A DNA stretch of 64,000 bases, taken from assembly GCF_001074155.1 (NCBI RefSeq), contig NZ_JUUZ01000008.1:42522-106521 (forward strand), given 5' to 3'. This DNA comes from Streptococcus pseudopneumoniae (lineage in GTDB: Bacteria; Bacillota; Bacilli; Lactobacillales; Streptococcaceae). Below, piece after piece: positions 37,585-46,959 of the stretch. The notes beneath the pieces are model-generated. The model ran no database searches. It was not told the DNA's origin and saw only the letters and a program-made list of their open reading frames with translations. Numbering within the stretch: the stretch's first letter is position 1; the number at the start of each line of letters is the position of its first letter. The translations under genes and the position numbers were made by a program.

Positions 37585-38800
37585 GAGCTTCTCCCTTCTT
37601 TGCTGCTTCTGCTTCCAAGCGGTCTTTAACTTGAACCACATCCTTGTCTCCACGACCTGATAGACAGACAATCATAGACTTATCTGGTCCAAGTTCTTTG
37701 GCTAATTTCACAGCAAAAGCGATAGCGTGACTAGACTCCAAGGCAGGGATAATTCCTTCCACACGAGATAAGAGTTGGAATCCTTCCAAGGCCTCTTCAT
37801 CTGTCACAGGCACATAGGTCGCACGTTTGATATCATGGTAATGAGAATGTTCTGGACCGATACCAGGATAGTCCAAACCTGCTGAAATTGAGAAAGCTTC
37901 TAAGATTTGACCATGGGCATCTTGGAGCACATCCATGAGAGAACCGTGAAGAACACCTGGACGACCCTTGGTCAAGGTTGCTGCGTGATGCTCTGTATCC
38001 ACACCTAGTCCTGCTGCTTCAGCTCCATACATAGCTACTGTCTCATCTTCCACAAATGGATGGAAGAGCCCGATGGCATTAGAGCCACCACCAACACAGG
38101 CTACTAGGGCATCTGGTAAATTTTCACCTGTCAATTCACGGTACTGTTGTTTGGCTTCTCGACCGATAACACTCTGGAAATAACGAACAATTTCTGGGAA
38201 AGGATGGGGCCCCAAGGCAGAACCAAGAATATAGTGGGTATCATCGATATTTGCCACCCAAGAACGAAGGGCTGCATTGACTGCATCCTTGAGCACGCGC
38301 GAACCATCTGTCACTGCCTCTACCTTAGCTCCTAAAAGCTCCATTCGGAAAACATTGAGGGCTTGACGTTTGACATCTTCCTCACCCATGTAGATGGTAC
38401 ATTCCATGTTAAAAAGGGCCGCAGCTGTTGCAGTTGCCACACCGTGCTGACCGGCTCCTGTTTCAGCGATAATTTTCTTCTTGCCCATGCGTTTAGCAAG
38501 TAAAACTTGTCCTAAGGCATTATTAATCTTGTGGGCGCCTGTATGGTTAAGGTCTTCACGTTTAAGGTAAATCTTGGCTCCGCCGATATGCTGGGTCAAG
38601 TTTTTTGCGTAGTAAAGAGGAGTTTCACGACCTACATATTGGCGCAAAAGTTGGTTTAACTCCTCTTGGAAACTTGGATCTGCCTGACTTTCACGATAAG
38701 CCTCTTCTAATTCCAATACTGCTGTCATCAATGTTTCTGGGACAAAACGTCCACCGAATTTCCCGTAAAATCCATCTTTATTTGGTTCTTGATATGCCAT
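37577..38800 (-). CDS. trpB: Tryptophan synthase beta subunit (operon copy)
   Basis: PLP enzyme that joins indole and serine to tryptophan. 407 residues with the Schiff-base Lys91 in HTGAHKINN, Glu113 in AETGAGQHG, the PLP phosphate loop [10 protein letters not shown] and the C-terminal SGRGDKD. This is the canonical TrpA-partnered form, with [10 protein letters not shown] in the communication domain as in other lactic bacteria. It lies between trpF and trpA with overlaps on both sides. A second, different beta gene lies upstream of the operon at 43362-44540. Confidence 0.96.
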   Translation of the reverse strand: MAYQEPNKDGFYGKFGGRFVPETLMTAVLELEEAYRESQADPSFQEELNQLLRQYVGRETPLYYAKNLTQHIGGAKIYLKREDLNHTGAHKINNALGQVLLAKRMGKKKIIAETGAGQHGVATATAAALFNMECTIYMGEEDVKRQALNVFRMELLGAKVEAVTDGSRVLKDAVNAALRSWVANIDDTHYILGSALGPHPFPEIVRYFQSVIGREAKQQYRELTGENLPDALVACVGGGSNAIGLFHPFVEDETVAMYGAEAAGLGVDTEHHAATLTKGRPGVLHGSLMDVLQDAHGQILEAFSISAGLDYPGIGPEHSHYHDIKRATYVPVTDEEALEGFQLLSRVEGIIPALESSHAIAFAVKLAKELGPDKSMIVCLSGRGDKDVVQVKDRLEAEAAKKGEAHA

Positions 38801-39377
38801 TCTTTACCCTCTCTATAAATCTTCTAATCTTTTCATGATCTTTTTGTCCGTCTGTTTCTACTCCGCTTGATACATCTACTGCAAAGGGAGAGAAATGCTG
38901 AATTGCTTTTGCTACATTATCTTCGTTAAGCCCACCTGCGATGAAGAAAGGCTGAGATAGTTCTGTCGTATCCAGTTGCCCCCAGTCAAATGTTTGACCA
39001 CTTCCTGCGACAGGTGCATCAAAGAGTAGATAATCTGCCTGAGAATTGGGTACATGCCCCCCTTCATCGACCTGAACAGCCTGAATGCTGCCACAAGGTA
39101 AATTTTCAAATAGTTTATCTACTACCTGACCGTGAACTTGTACCAAGTCCAAACCAACTTTGTCTACCGCTTCTAACAGTTCTGCCCGACTGGGTGAAAC
39201 AAATACTCCAACTTTTTGAATATGGCTAGGAATAAACTTAGCCAGCTCTGTAGCTTGTTCTACGGTCACCTGTCTTTTGCTAGGAGCAAAGACAAAACCG
39301 ATATAGTCTGATCCAGCTGACACAGCTGTTTTTACGGCTTCTTTGGTCGATAGTCCACAAATCTTAACCTTTGTCAA
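38778..39377 (-). CDS. trpF: Phosphoribosylanthranilate isomerase
   Basis: Amadori rearrangement of phosphoribosylanthranilate. 199 residues, (beta/alpha)8 barrel with the catalytic Cys in VKICGLS and Asp in [11 protein letters not shown]. The start codon is TTG (39375-39377) inside the end of trpC, eight bases after AAGGAG; the conserved MTKVKICGL start supports it. Overlaps trpC by 14 bases and trpB by 23. Confidence 0.95.
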   Translation of the reverse strand: MTKVKICGLSTKEAVKTAVSAGSDYIGFVFAPSKRQVTVEQATELAKFIPSHIQKVGVFVSPSRAELLEAVDKVGLDLVQVHGQVVDKLFENLPCGSIQAVQVDEGGHVPNSQADYLLFDAPVAGSGQTFDWGQLDTTELSQPFFIAGGLNEDNVAKAIQHFSPFAVDVSSGVETDGQKDHEKIRRFIERVKNGISRTK

Positions 39378-40131
39378 TCTGCAACTCCTTGATTCTCTGG
39401 GCTACATCTTCTGCTTGCATGAGGGCTGTTCCTACTAAAATTCCGTTAAAGTATGGTGCTACTCGTTTTGCATCCTCCTCTGTAAAAATAGCAGATTCGG
39501 AAATGTAGAAGCAATCGTCCTTGAAATATTTGGCCAAGTCTACGCTGGTCTGTAAGTTGACTTCAAAGGTTGTTAAATTGCGATTGTTGACACCAATAAT
39601 TTGAGCTCCAAGACGGTGAGCCACTTCTAGCTCAGCCAGATTATGAGTTTCCACCAAAACTTCAAGACCCAGTTCTGTCGCGTAGTCGTAAAGCTCCTTC
39701 AGTCGTTTTTCAGATAAGACCGCTACGATGAGCAAGATGACGGTCGCACCCGCATTGCGAGCACGAATGATTTGCTTTTCATCGATAATAAAATCCTTAT
39801 TCAGTGTCGGGATCTGTACCTGACTAGAAATCTCTCGCAGATAATCCAAATGACCTTTAAAGAAAACCTCATCTGTCAGAACAGAAATCATAACCGCGCC
39901 GTTAGCCTCGTAAGTCTGGGCCTGTTGTACTATATCCACATCAAGATTGATATCACCTAGACTTGGGCTTGCCTTTTTGACCTCAGCAATGATTTGCAAA
40001 CGGTCTTGGTGATTTTTTAAATATTCACTCAATCGATAAGTTTGACGCAAGGGTTGAAGCTCCTCTCGTTCCATCTTTTCAACTTCACGCGCCTTCTGCT
40101 CTAAGATACGTGACAAAAATTCCTGACTCAT
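39364..40131 (-). CDS. trpC: Indole-3-glycerol phosphate synthase
   Basis: Ring closure giving indole-3-glycerol phosphate. 255 residues with [15 protein letters not shown] (catalytic Glu/Lys), LNKDFIID with the second catalytic Lys, and [10 protein letters not shown] and SESAI of the phosphate site. It overlaps trpD by four bases and trpF by 14. Confidence 0.95.
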   Translation of the reverse strand: MSQEFLSRILEQKAREVEKMEREELQPLRQTYRLSEYLKNHQDRLQIIAEVKKASPSLGDINLDVDIVQQAQTYEANGAVMISVLTDEVFFKGHLDYLREISSQVQIPTLNKDFIIDEKQIIRARNAGATVILLIVAVLSEKRLKELYDYATELGLEVLVETHNLAELEVAHRLGAQIIGVNNRNLTTFEVNLQTSVDLAKYFKDDCFYISESAIFTEEDAKRVAPYFNGILVGTALMQAEDVAQRIKELQIDKG

Positions 40132-41132
40132 CTTTGATACTCCTGTAATAGTCTGAGTTTTTCAAGGGCCTTACCACTAGCAATCACTTGGCGTGCCATT
40201 TCAACTCCGTCCTTGATACTGTCTGCTTTACCATTGGCGTAGAATCCTAGACCTGCATTTAAGACTGTTGTTTCCAAGAATGGACTTGGTTCGTTATTAA
40301 GAACGCTAACAAGGATGGCTGCATTCTCATGTGCATTTCCGCCACGAATATCCTCAATGGCAATGCGTTCCATTCCCAAATCTTCTGGGGTAAAGGTTGA
40401 CAAAGTGATTTCACCATTTTCAAGAAGGGCAATGCTGGTAGTACCATTCAAACCAGCTTCATCTAATCCTTCTGGACCAGCTACTACGATAGCACGTTTG
40501 CGACCCATGTTTTTCAAAACCTGAGCAGTACTTTCCAGAAGTTCAGGACGACTGATTCCTAGAAGCTGTGTTTCCAAGACCATTGGGTGAATCAGTGGAC
40601 CAGTCAAATTCATGATGGTTGGAATTCCCAACTCCAAGCGTGCTGGCATGATATATTTCATGGCTGGGTGCATGTTTTTGGCAAAGAGAAAGACGATTCC
40701 TGTTTGGTCAAATACCTTACCTAATTGTGCTGGTTTGAGGTCAATATTGATTCCCAAAGCTTGCAAGACATCTGCTGAACCAGATTTAGAAGAAATTGAA
40801 CGATTACCATGTTTAGCCATGTGGATGCCACCACCTGCCAAGACAAAGGCTGCAGTTGTAGAAATGTTAAAGCTAAATGACTTATCTCCACCCGTACCAC
40901 AGTTATCCATAGCATCTTGAATGTTGGTTGGAATGTGTTGAGCATGTCCTCTCATAACTTGAGCGAGGGCTGTTCTTTCTTCAGGTGTTTCTCCCTTCAT
41001 CTTGAGAGCTAACAGTAGAGAAGCGATTTGTGCTTCTGTCACTCGCCCTGTCACGATGCGTTCAATCACATCTGTCATTTCAACACTTGATAGATCTTCA
41101 AAGTTCGCTAATTTTTCAATAATTTCTTTCAT
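40128..41132 (-). CDS. trpD: Anthranilate phosphoribosyltransferase
   Basis: Transfers phosphoribose from PRPP to anthranilate. 334 residues with the PRPP loop [29 protein letters not shown], and the [18 protein letters not shown] segment. Ten bases downstream of trpG. Confidence 0.95.
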   Translation of the reverse strand: MKEIIEKLANFEDLSSVEMTDVIERIVTGRVTEAQIASLLLALKMKGETPEERTALAQVMRGHAQHIPTNIQDAMDNCGTGGDKSFSFNISTTAAFVLAGGGIHMAKHGNRSISSKSGSADVLQALGINIDLKPAQLGKVFDQTGIVFLFAKNMHPAMKYIMPARLELGIPTIMNLTGPLIHPMVLETQLLGISRPELLESTAQVLKNMGRKRAIVVAGPEGLDEAGLNGTTSIALLENGEITLSTFTPEDLGMERIAIEDIRGGNAHENAAILVSVLNNEPSPFLETTVLNAGLGFYANGKADSIKDGVEMARQVIASGKALEKLRLLQEYQR

Positions 41133-41142
41133 TTTATGTTCC

Positions 41143-41709
41143 TCACTTTACAACTTTCTCGATAAAATTCTGAATAGAAGATAGGCCATCTGGTGTTCCT
41201 ATACTTTCTGGATGATATTGTAAGCCATAAATCGGCAAGTTTTTGTGTTGAATACCCATAATAGCTTGGTCATCTGTCGAACGAGCTGTCACTTCAAACT
41301 CTTCTGGCATCTCTTCAATTAAAATACTGTGGTAACGCATGACTGGACGATTGTCCTCAATCCCTTGATAGAGAATGGAAGGAGTCTCAAACCGAATCTG
41401 GCTTTGCTTACCGTGCATAACTTTAGGAGCCAAGCCCAACTTGCCACCAAAGACTTCTGCGATGGCCTGGTGCCCCAAACAAATCCCTAGAATCGGTTTC
41501 TTACCTGCAAAATCACGAATCATTTCTTCCATCTTCCCAGCATCAGCTGGCCAACCTGGACCAGGAGAAAAGACCAGCCCATCTGCCTTTGTAGCTTCTT
41601 CATAAAGGGTTGGATCATCATTTCTCAAAACCTGAACTTCTGCGAAATTCCCGATGTATTGGGCTAGGTTATAGGTAAATGAATCATAATTATCAATCAA
41701 TAAAATCAT
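41143..41709 (-). CDS. trpG: Anthranilate synthase component II (glutamine amidotransferase)
   Basis: Supplies ammonia from glutamine to TrpE. 188 residues with SPGPGWP, the nucleophile Cys in GICLGHQA and the His-Glu of YHPESIGT. Its ATG overlaps the trpE stop by four bases. Confidence 0.95.
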   Translation of the reverse strand: MILLIDNYDSFTYNLAQYIGNFAEVQVLRNDDPTLYEEATKADGLVFSPGPGWPADAGKMEEMIRDFAGKKPILGICLGHQAIAEVFGGKLGLAPKVMHGKQSQIRFETPSILYQGIEDNRPVMRYHSILIEEMPEEFEVTARSTDDQAIMGIQHKNLPIYGLQYHPESIGTPDGLSSIQNFIEKVVK

Positions 41710-43067
41710 GGTCTTAGTTCTCCCATTCTAGTCATAGATTTAGCTTTGTTAATGGTTTCTTGGTATTCATTTTGAGCGATGGAATCATAAACAATTCCTG
41801 CTCCAGCCTGTACGTAGGCTCTTTTATTTTTAAGAATCATGGTTCGAATAGCAATGGCAAAGTCCATATCTCCAGTTGCTGAAAGGTAGCCGATTGCTCC
41901 GGCATAAACGCCTCGCTTCTCTGTTTCCAACTCATAGATGCGTTTCATAGCCCGAATCTTTGGTGCCCCCGATACTGTTCCTGCTGGAAGTGTCGCCTTC
42001 AAGGCATCCATGGCAGTCAGTTCTGGTAACAAACGTCCTTTTACTACGCTAGTCAAATGCATGACATATCGGAAAAGTTCTACTTCCATATACTTTGTAA
42101 CTTGGACACTTGCTGTTTCAGCAATTCTACCGATATCATTGCGTCCTAGGTCCACTAGCATTCGGTGTTCTGCCGTTTCCTTTTCATCAAAAAGTAGATC
42201 ACTAGCTAATGCTGCATCTTCCTCGTCATTGGTACCTCTTGGTCGCGTACCTGCAATTGGATTGGTTGTCACGATACCATTCTTGACGGAAACCAAACTC
42301 TCAGGACTGGCACCGATGATTTGATAATCTCCAAAGTCATAAAAGTATAGGTAATTTGATGGATTTGTTACTCGGAGATTTCTGTAGAAGTCAAAAGGAT
42401 TTCCAGTTACTTCTGCTGAGAAACGCTGACTGAGCACGCATTGGAACATATCTCCATTGCGAATCAAGTCGCGAGCTGTTTCTACCATTTCTTCAAATTT
42501 CTGAGGTGCAATATGTGGTCTAAACTGAAGTGGAGAAACGTCCAAATCTTCAAATTCATTTGGAGCAAGGATTTTTAACTCCTCTAAAACTTGATCCAAA
42601 GCCGCTTCTAGTTCTTCATTGCTTCGATCACTGTAAAGAGTATCCTCGATGATATGAATTTTTTCTTTCTTGTGGTCAAATACCATATAACTCTCGTAAA
42701 CAAAGAAATGCATATCTGGTGTCCCAATCGTATCCTCAGGAAGCTGGCCAATCTCTTCGTAAAGAGAAATCATGTCGTAACCAACAAAGCCAATCGCTCC
42801 ACCACCAAAAGGTAGGTCTGAATGGTGCTGGCTCTTATGAGTCACCTCATAGAGAAAATCCAAGGGGTCACGATCAATGACTTGGCCATTTTGATATAGG
42901 ACTCCATTCTCAAACTTAATCTCAAAAACTGGATTATAGGCCAAGATAGAAAATCGAGCATTTTCCTTTTCTCTTGGGATACTTTCAAGTATGACCTTGT
43001 GTTGTCCCTTCAAGCGCATATACGCCAAGATTGGTGATAAAACATCTCCATGAATGATTCGTTCCAT
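41706..43067 (-). CDS. trpE: Anthranilate synthase component I
   Basis: Makes anthranilate from chorismate. 453 residues from MERIIHGDV; an upstream in-frame stretch of 34 codons is rejected because it lies in the T-box terminator and AAAGGGAAAA stands before this ATG. Near the N-terminus VILESIPREKENARFS is the LLES-type motif of the tryptophan feedback site; the C-terminal chorismate-binding part has IAGTRPRGTN, DLGRNDIG and GAPKIRAM. First gene of trpEGDCFBA, behind a tryptophan T-box. Confidence 0.96.
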   Translation of the reverse strand: MERIIHGDVLSPILAYMRLKGQHKVILESIPREKENARFSILAYNPVFEIKFENGVLYQNGQVIDRDPLDFLYEVTHKSQHHSDLPFGGGAIGFVGYDMISLYEEIGQLPEDTIGTPDMHFFVYESYMVFDHKKEKIHIIEDTLYSDRSNEELEAALDQVLEELKILAPNEFEDLDVSPLQFRPHIAPQKFEEMVETARDLIRNGDMFQCVLSQRFSAEVTGNPFDFYRNLRVTNPSNYLYFYDFGDYQIIGASPESLVSVKNGIVTTNPIAGTRPRGTNDEEDAALASDLLFDEKETAEHRMLVDLGRNDIGRIAETASVQVTKYMEVELFRYVMHLTSVVKGRLLPELTAMDALKATLPAGTVSGAPKIRAMKRIYELETEKRGVYAGAIGYLSATGDMDFAIAIRTMILKNKRAYVQAGAGIVYDSIAQNEYQETINKAKSMTRMGELRP

Positions 43068-43112
43068 TGTATTTTCCCTTTCAGTTCTTTTTAAATCCCG
43101 TGTTGAATCTAC

Positions 43113-43361
43113 AAAAAATCCCCACGCAAAATAACTTGCGTGAGGACGAAATTCGCGGTGCCACCTCAATTATAGGATTTCTCCTATCTCTCAATCCTGT
43201 CTCAGAACCTTCTTGTAACAGGCTGTGCGATAAAGGGCACTCCCTTGAGAATCATGTTTTCTTCTCTCATTTTCAGATGGACCCAATCTTACAGCTTTCT
43301 CTGCTTGTTTTCAGCAACCACAAGCTCTCTGTGAGAGAAATCTCTGTATCTTTTCCATCTT
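43113..43361 (-). promoter_or_regulatory. Tryptophan T-box leader of the trp operon
   Basis: Minus strand. Stem I is closed by GATGGA (43354-43359) and TCCATC (43276-43281), with UGG (43283-43285) one base before the 3' arm as specifier, so it reads tRNA-Trp. The T-box sequence GAGGTGGCACCGCG is at 43154-43167, and the terminator stem TCCTCACGCAA / TTGCGTGGGGA with a six-T run ends at 43113. The leader starts 2-3 bases after the stop of the upstream trpB paralogue, leaving no space for a promoter. Confidence 0.93.
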
Positions 43362-44540
43362 TTATTTTTTAGCTTCAAGGTAGTCTGCAATAGCAGCTAC
43401 GTCCTTGTCTCCACGACCAGAGACAGTGATGACGATAATCTCATCTTTACTTAGTTTTGGTGCTCGTTTGACTGCTTCTGCAATAGCATGGGAGCTTTCA
43501 ATAGCTGGGATAATTCCTTCAGTCTTGCTAAGTAAAAGCAAGGCTTGGACAGCTTCTTCATCAGTCGCTGCAACATATTCTACACGACCAGAGTCTTTAA
43601 AGAAGGCGTGTTCTGGTCCAACCCCTGGATAGTCTAAACCAGCAGAGATAGAGTAAACAGGTGCAACATTTCCGTCTTCGCCAAAGACTGCATAGGTCTT
43701 CATTCCGTCGACAATTCCGACACTACCCTTGGTCATTGTTGCCGCGTGTTTATCGGTATCTAAACCGTGACCAGCAGCTTCTACCCCAACCAATTTAACT
43801 TCTTCATCAGCTACATACTGCGAGAAGGCACCGATGGCATTAGAACCACCACCCACACAGGCAATGACGTAGTCTGGCAAACGTCCTTCTTTTTCCAAGA
43901 TCTGACGTCGAGACTCTTCACTGATTACTTTTTGGAATTCATGAACAATCGTTGGGTAAGGGTGAGGTCCTACAGCAGATCCTAAAACGTAGAAAGCTTC
44001 AAGATCATTCATCCATGCTCCAAAGGCTGCGTCTACCGCATCTTTGAGGGTACGAGTACCAGTTTCAACTGCGTGAACAGTTGCTCCCATCATCTCCATA
44101 CGGAAGACGTTGAGACGTTGACGTTCCACATCTTCTGCCCCCATGTAGACATCACATGCCATACCAAATTTGGCTGCAGCTGCAGCTGTCGCAACACCGT
44201 GCTGACCAGCTCCTGTCTCTGCAATCACACGTTTTTTACCCATGCGTTTAGCAAGAAGGATTTGTCCAAGGACATTGTTAAGTTTGTGTGACCCAAGGTG
44301 GTTAAGATCTTCACGTTTGAGATAAATCTTAGCCCCACCTAGATAATCCGTCAAACTTTCTGCAAAATAGAGCGGAGTCTCACGACCTGAATAATCCTTC
44401 AAGTAATGACGATATTCTGCCAAAAATTCTGGATCATCCTTGTATTTATCAAAAGTCACTTCCAACTCATCTAATAAAGCCTGAATTGGTTCTGGTACAA
44501 AACTACCACCAAATTGTCCAAAATAACCTTTAGTTGTCAT
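43362..44540 (-). CDS. Second tryptophan synthase beta subunit, outside the operon core
   Basis: 392 residues from [12 protein letters not shown] (GAGGAA upstream; an in-frame start 15 codons earlier lies in the T-box). All catalytic elements of TrpB are kept: Lys86 in HLGSHKLNN, Glu108 in [34 protein letters not shown] and SGRGDKD. It differs clearly from the operon Trp[10 protein letters not shown] instead of HTGAHKINN, and [14 protein letters not shown] instead of [14 protein letters not shown] in the communication region that contacts TrpA. It is preceded by its own consensus promoter and tryptophan T-box and followed at once by the trp operon T-box. A stand-alone beta enzyme that makes tryptophan from free indole is a reasonable guess; partnering with TrpA or another beta-replacement reaction is possible. 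Confidence 0.9.
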   Translation of the reverse strand: MTTKGYFGQFGGSFVPEPIQALLDELEVTFDKYKDDPEFLAEYRHYLKDYSGRETPLYFAESLTDYLGGAKIYLKREDLNHLGSHKLNNVLGQILLAKRMGKKRVIAETGAGQHGVATAAAAAKFGMACDVYMGAEDVERQRLNVFRMEMMGATVHAVETGTRTLKDAVDAAFGAWMNDLEAFYVLGSAVGPHPYPTIVHEFQKVISEESRRQILEKEGRLPDYVIACVGGGSNAIGAFSQYVADEEVKLVGVEAAGHGLDTDKHAATMTKGSVGIVDGMKTYAVFGEDGNVAPVYSISAGLDYPGVGPEHAFFKDSGRVEYVAATDEEAVQALLLLSKTEGIIPAIESSHAIAEAVKRAPKLSKDEIIVITVSGRGDKDVAAIADYLEAKK

Positions 44541-44573
44541 AAATTTTTCCTCTTTTCCATTGTTCCAAAATAT

Positions 44574-44826
44574 GAAAAAGCCCACACACGGAATTTACTT
44601 CCATGTGAGGGCGTTTGTAACGCGGTACCACCTCATTTGTAAAGAAACTATCTTCTTTACATCTCTGCCTTGTCTAACAACAAGTTGCACTGTAAGGTGT
44701 GCCTACCGAATTTTCATTGTTTCAAATTCACTTTTAAAATCAGCCCAATTTCACTAGTTCCAACCACCTGTTCACAGTAACCACAGGCTCCCTGAAGATT
44801 AAAAATAATTACTTTTCTGATTTGTT
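44574..44826 (-). promoter_or_regulatory. Tryptophan T-box leader of the second trpB
   Basis: Minus strand. Stem I closed by AAATCAG (44817-44823) and CTGATTT (44737-44743); the specifier UGG (44745-44747) has the same spacing as in the other leader, so it also reads tRNA-Trp. T-box sequence GAGGTGGTACCGCG at 44621-44634; terminator stem GCCCTCACATGGAA / TTCCGTGTGTGGGC and T-run ending at 44574. Confidence 0.93.
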
Positions 44827-44832
44827 GAGTTA

Positions 44833-44861
44833 ATTATATGTTATTGTTTTTTCTTTGTCAA
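44833..44861 (-). promoter_or_regulatory. Consensus promoter of the trpB2-trp operon region
   Basis: Minus strand TTGACA (44856-44861), exactly 17 bp, TATAAT (44833-44838). A perfect match to the housekeeping consensus, with the T-box starting about 10 bases downstream. Confidence 0.92.
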
Positions 44862-44894
44862 CCGTTTTCATTCATTTTTTACTAATTTTTTTAA

Positions 44895-46121
44895 TTAGTT
44901 TTTTGTAGAAGCAAGAACTTCTTCAGAAACTCTGACAAAAGTCTCAATGATATAGTCTACTTCTTCATCTGTTAATTTCGTGTGAAGTGGCAGTGTAATT
45001 TCGTTTACAAAGAAGGCATAAGCCTTTGGATAATCTGCCATATCGAAACCAAGATTCTTATAGGCTGTCAAAAGCGGAAGCGGTTTGTAATGAACATTAC
45101 TTGCAATTCCTGCCTTAGCCAATTCTTGAATGATTTGATTGCGCTCTTCGAGGCTCGCACCTTCTACATGGGTAATGTAAAGGTGACGACAAGATTCAAC
45201 AGTATCTGTCTCATGAGCCAATGGATGGACCCGAGTTCCTGCAAATCCACGGTCATAGCGATCCACGATTTCTTTACGACGTTGTAGTAAGCCAGGATAA
45301 CGATCTAGCTGAACCAAACCAAGTGAAGCCATGATGTCTGTCATGTTGCACTTGTAGGCTGGTGTTACGATATCGTATTCCCAAGAACCTAGTTGCATCT
45401 TAGCAAGAGCATCTTTTGTTTGACCATGAAGAGATAGGATTTGGAATTCCTTGTACATTTCTTCATCGTCAATCGCTGGATTGGCTTTCCAAGTGGCACT
45501 ACCTCCCTCAGCAGTTGTAAAATTCTTGACTGCGTGGAAAGAAAATGATGTAAAGTCAGCGATTGAACCAGCTGGTTGCCCCTTATAGGTTGAACCCAAA
45601 GCGTGGGCACTATCAGAGACAATCACAATACGGTTAAAGGCCTTTTGCCACTTGCTAGCCGCTGTAAAGAGGTCGCGTTTCTTTTCTACAACTTGGAACA
45701 AACGGTCATAGTCACAGATAATCCCTGCAAGTTCAACTGGGATGATAACCTTTGTCTTCTCAGTAATTGCTTGCTCAAGCTTGTCATAGTCCATTTCAAA
45801 GGTATCTTCTTGGATATCAACCATCACTGGTGTCGCACCTACGTGAGTGATAACGCTACATGATGCTGTATAGGTCATGGCTGGTACGATGACCTCATCG
45901 CCAGGCCCTACTTCAAGCACGCGCAAGATCAATTCAAGAGCTGCTGTTGCAGAATTGAGGCAGACTGTCTTAGGCGTTTGAGTATAGACGGACAGACGAC
46001 GCTCTAATTCTTTTGTCTTTGGACCTGTTGTGATCCAACCAGAACGAAGGGTATCAGCTACTTCAGCAATTTCAGCTTCGGTAATATCGGGTGGTGAAAA
46101 TGGAATATTATACTTTGTCAT
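44895..46121 (-). CDS. DegT/DnrJ/EryC1/StrS aminotransferase (aminosugar for teichoic acid)
   Basis: PLP sugar aminotransferase of 408 residues with GWITTGPKTKELE, the region LNSATAALELIL, SDSAHALGSTYKG and the Schiff-base Lys in SFHAVKNFTTAEGG. The neighbour encodes an initiating sugar-phosphate transferase, and the same pair is known in S. pneumoniae for AATGal (2-acetamido-4-amino-2,4,6-trideoxygalactose), the first sugar of the teichoic acid repeat. The likely reaction is amination of the UDP-4-keto sugar to UDP-AATGal in the cytoplasm. The assignment rests on family and context. Confidence 0.87.
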   Translation of the reverse strand: MTKYNIPFSPPDITEAEIAEVADTLRSGWITTGPKTKELERRLSVYTQTPKTVCLNSATAALELILRVLEVGPGDEVIVPAMTYTASCSVITHVGATPVMVDIQEDTFEMDYDKLEQAITEKTKVIIPVELAGIICDYDRLFQVVEKKRDLFTAASKWQKAFNRIVIVSDSAHALGSTYKGQPAGSIADFTSFSFHAVKNFTTAEGGSATWKANPAIDDEEMYKEFQILSLHGQTKDALAKMQLGSWEYDIVTPAYKCNMTDIMASLGLVQLDRYPGLLQRRKEIVDRYDRGFAGTRVHPLAHETDTVESCRHLYITHVEGASLEERNQIIQELAKAGIASNVHYKPLPLLTAYKNLGFDMADYPKAYAFFVNEITLPLHTKLTDEEVDYIIETFVRVSEEVLASTKN

Positions 46122-46160
46122 TGATTTACTCCTTTTACTGTATTCACTCTTGTGACTACT

Positions 46161-46853
46161 TTATTTTAAAACTTCAACTACAGTCTGGAACATGATCTTG
46201 ATATCTCCGAAGAAATTAAAATCACGTAGGTAGGCTAGGTTAAAGTGCATTTTCTCTGGAAGGACTCTTTCCACATAAGCCTGGTCAACTGTCATACCTT
46301 TTGCAGTCATTTGACTGATGATGGCATCCTCGTCCTTATAGTTAATGCTAGCAAGCGATGTAATCCCTGCTGGCAAAAGCAAGGTAGCCATCATTTCAGG
46401 GCTATACTGCTCTGTGTAGCGTGGTACTTCTGGGCGTGTTCCTACAAAAGACATCTCCCCTTTGAGGACATTGACCAATTGCGGCAATTCATCCAAACGA
46501 ACACGTCGAATGAAATTTCCAACTTTAGTGATGCGACTATCATTTGCAGAAGTTACTAAACTTCCTTTCTTGTCCGCATCGGTTACCATAGTCCGGAATT
46601 TCCAAATTTTGAAATGACGGTTGTACTGGGTTACCCGCACTTGCTTGTAAATAACTGGACCCTTGCTATCTAGCTTGATCCAGATGCTTAGAATCAGAAA
46701 TAAGGGGGAGGTCAAGATTAACAAGACTACGGCTAGAAACAAATCTAGACAACGCTTGAAAATCAGTGAGCCTTTTCTTCTAGACACAAGCTGGTAGTAT
46801 GGTTTTACCTCGCTCAATTGCATTTCTTGAGGTAGTTCATCCCATTTCAGCAT
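46161..46853 (-). CDS. Initiating undecaprenyl-phosphate sugar transferase (bacterial sugar transferase family)
   Basis: 230 residues starting MLKWDELPQEM; AGGAG seven bases upstream favours this ATG over one two codons earlier. One N-terminal membrane helix (about 34-56, CLDLFLAVVLLILTSPLFLIL) is followed by the catalytic domain with GPVIYKQVRVTQYNRHFKIWKFRTM, the Asp-Glu of RRVRLDELPQLVNVLKGEMSF and VGTRPEVP, the hallmarks of the WbaP/WcaJ/CpsE group. Adjacent to the AATGal aminotransferase, so it probably attaches AATGal-1-phosphate to the lipid carrier to begin the teichoic acid repeat unit. Confidence 0.88.
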   Translation of the reverse strand: MLKWDELPQEMQLSEVKPYYQLVSRRKGSLIFKRCLDLFLAVVLLILTSPLFLILSIWIKLDSKGPVIYKQVRVTQYNRHFKIWKFRTMVTDADKKGSLVTSANDSRITKVGNFIRRVRLDELPQLVNVLKGEMSFVGTRPEVPRYTEQYSPEMMATLLLPAGITSLASINYKDEDAIISQMTAKGMTVDQAYVERVLPEKMHFNLAYLRDFNFFGDIKIMFQTVVEVLK

Positions 46854-46959
46854 GCACATTCTCCTCTGTTTTTTATATATAATCTTTATTAACATTCTAC
46901 ATTATACCACAAAATGAAAGAGGCAGTGCAAGAAATCTATGTTTTAAAGGAATTCTTCC

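Noticed and set aside
41938..42324. A 128-codon frame opposite trpE
   Set aside because: The opposite strand codes for the conserved chorismate-binding domain, and no start signal is present.
43068..43169. N-terminal extension of trpE by 34 codons
   Set aside because: It runs through the T-box terminator and antiterminator, and the ribosome binding site supports the later ATG.
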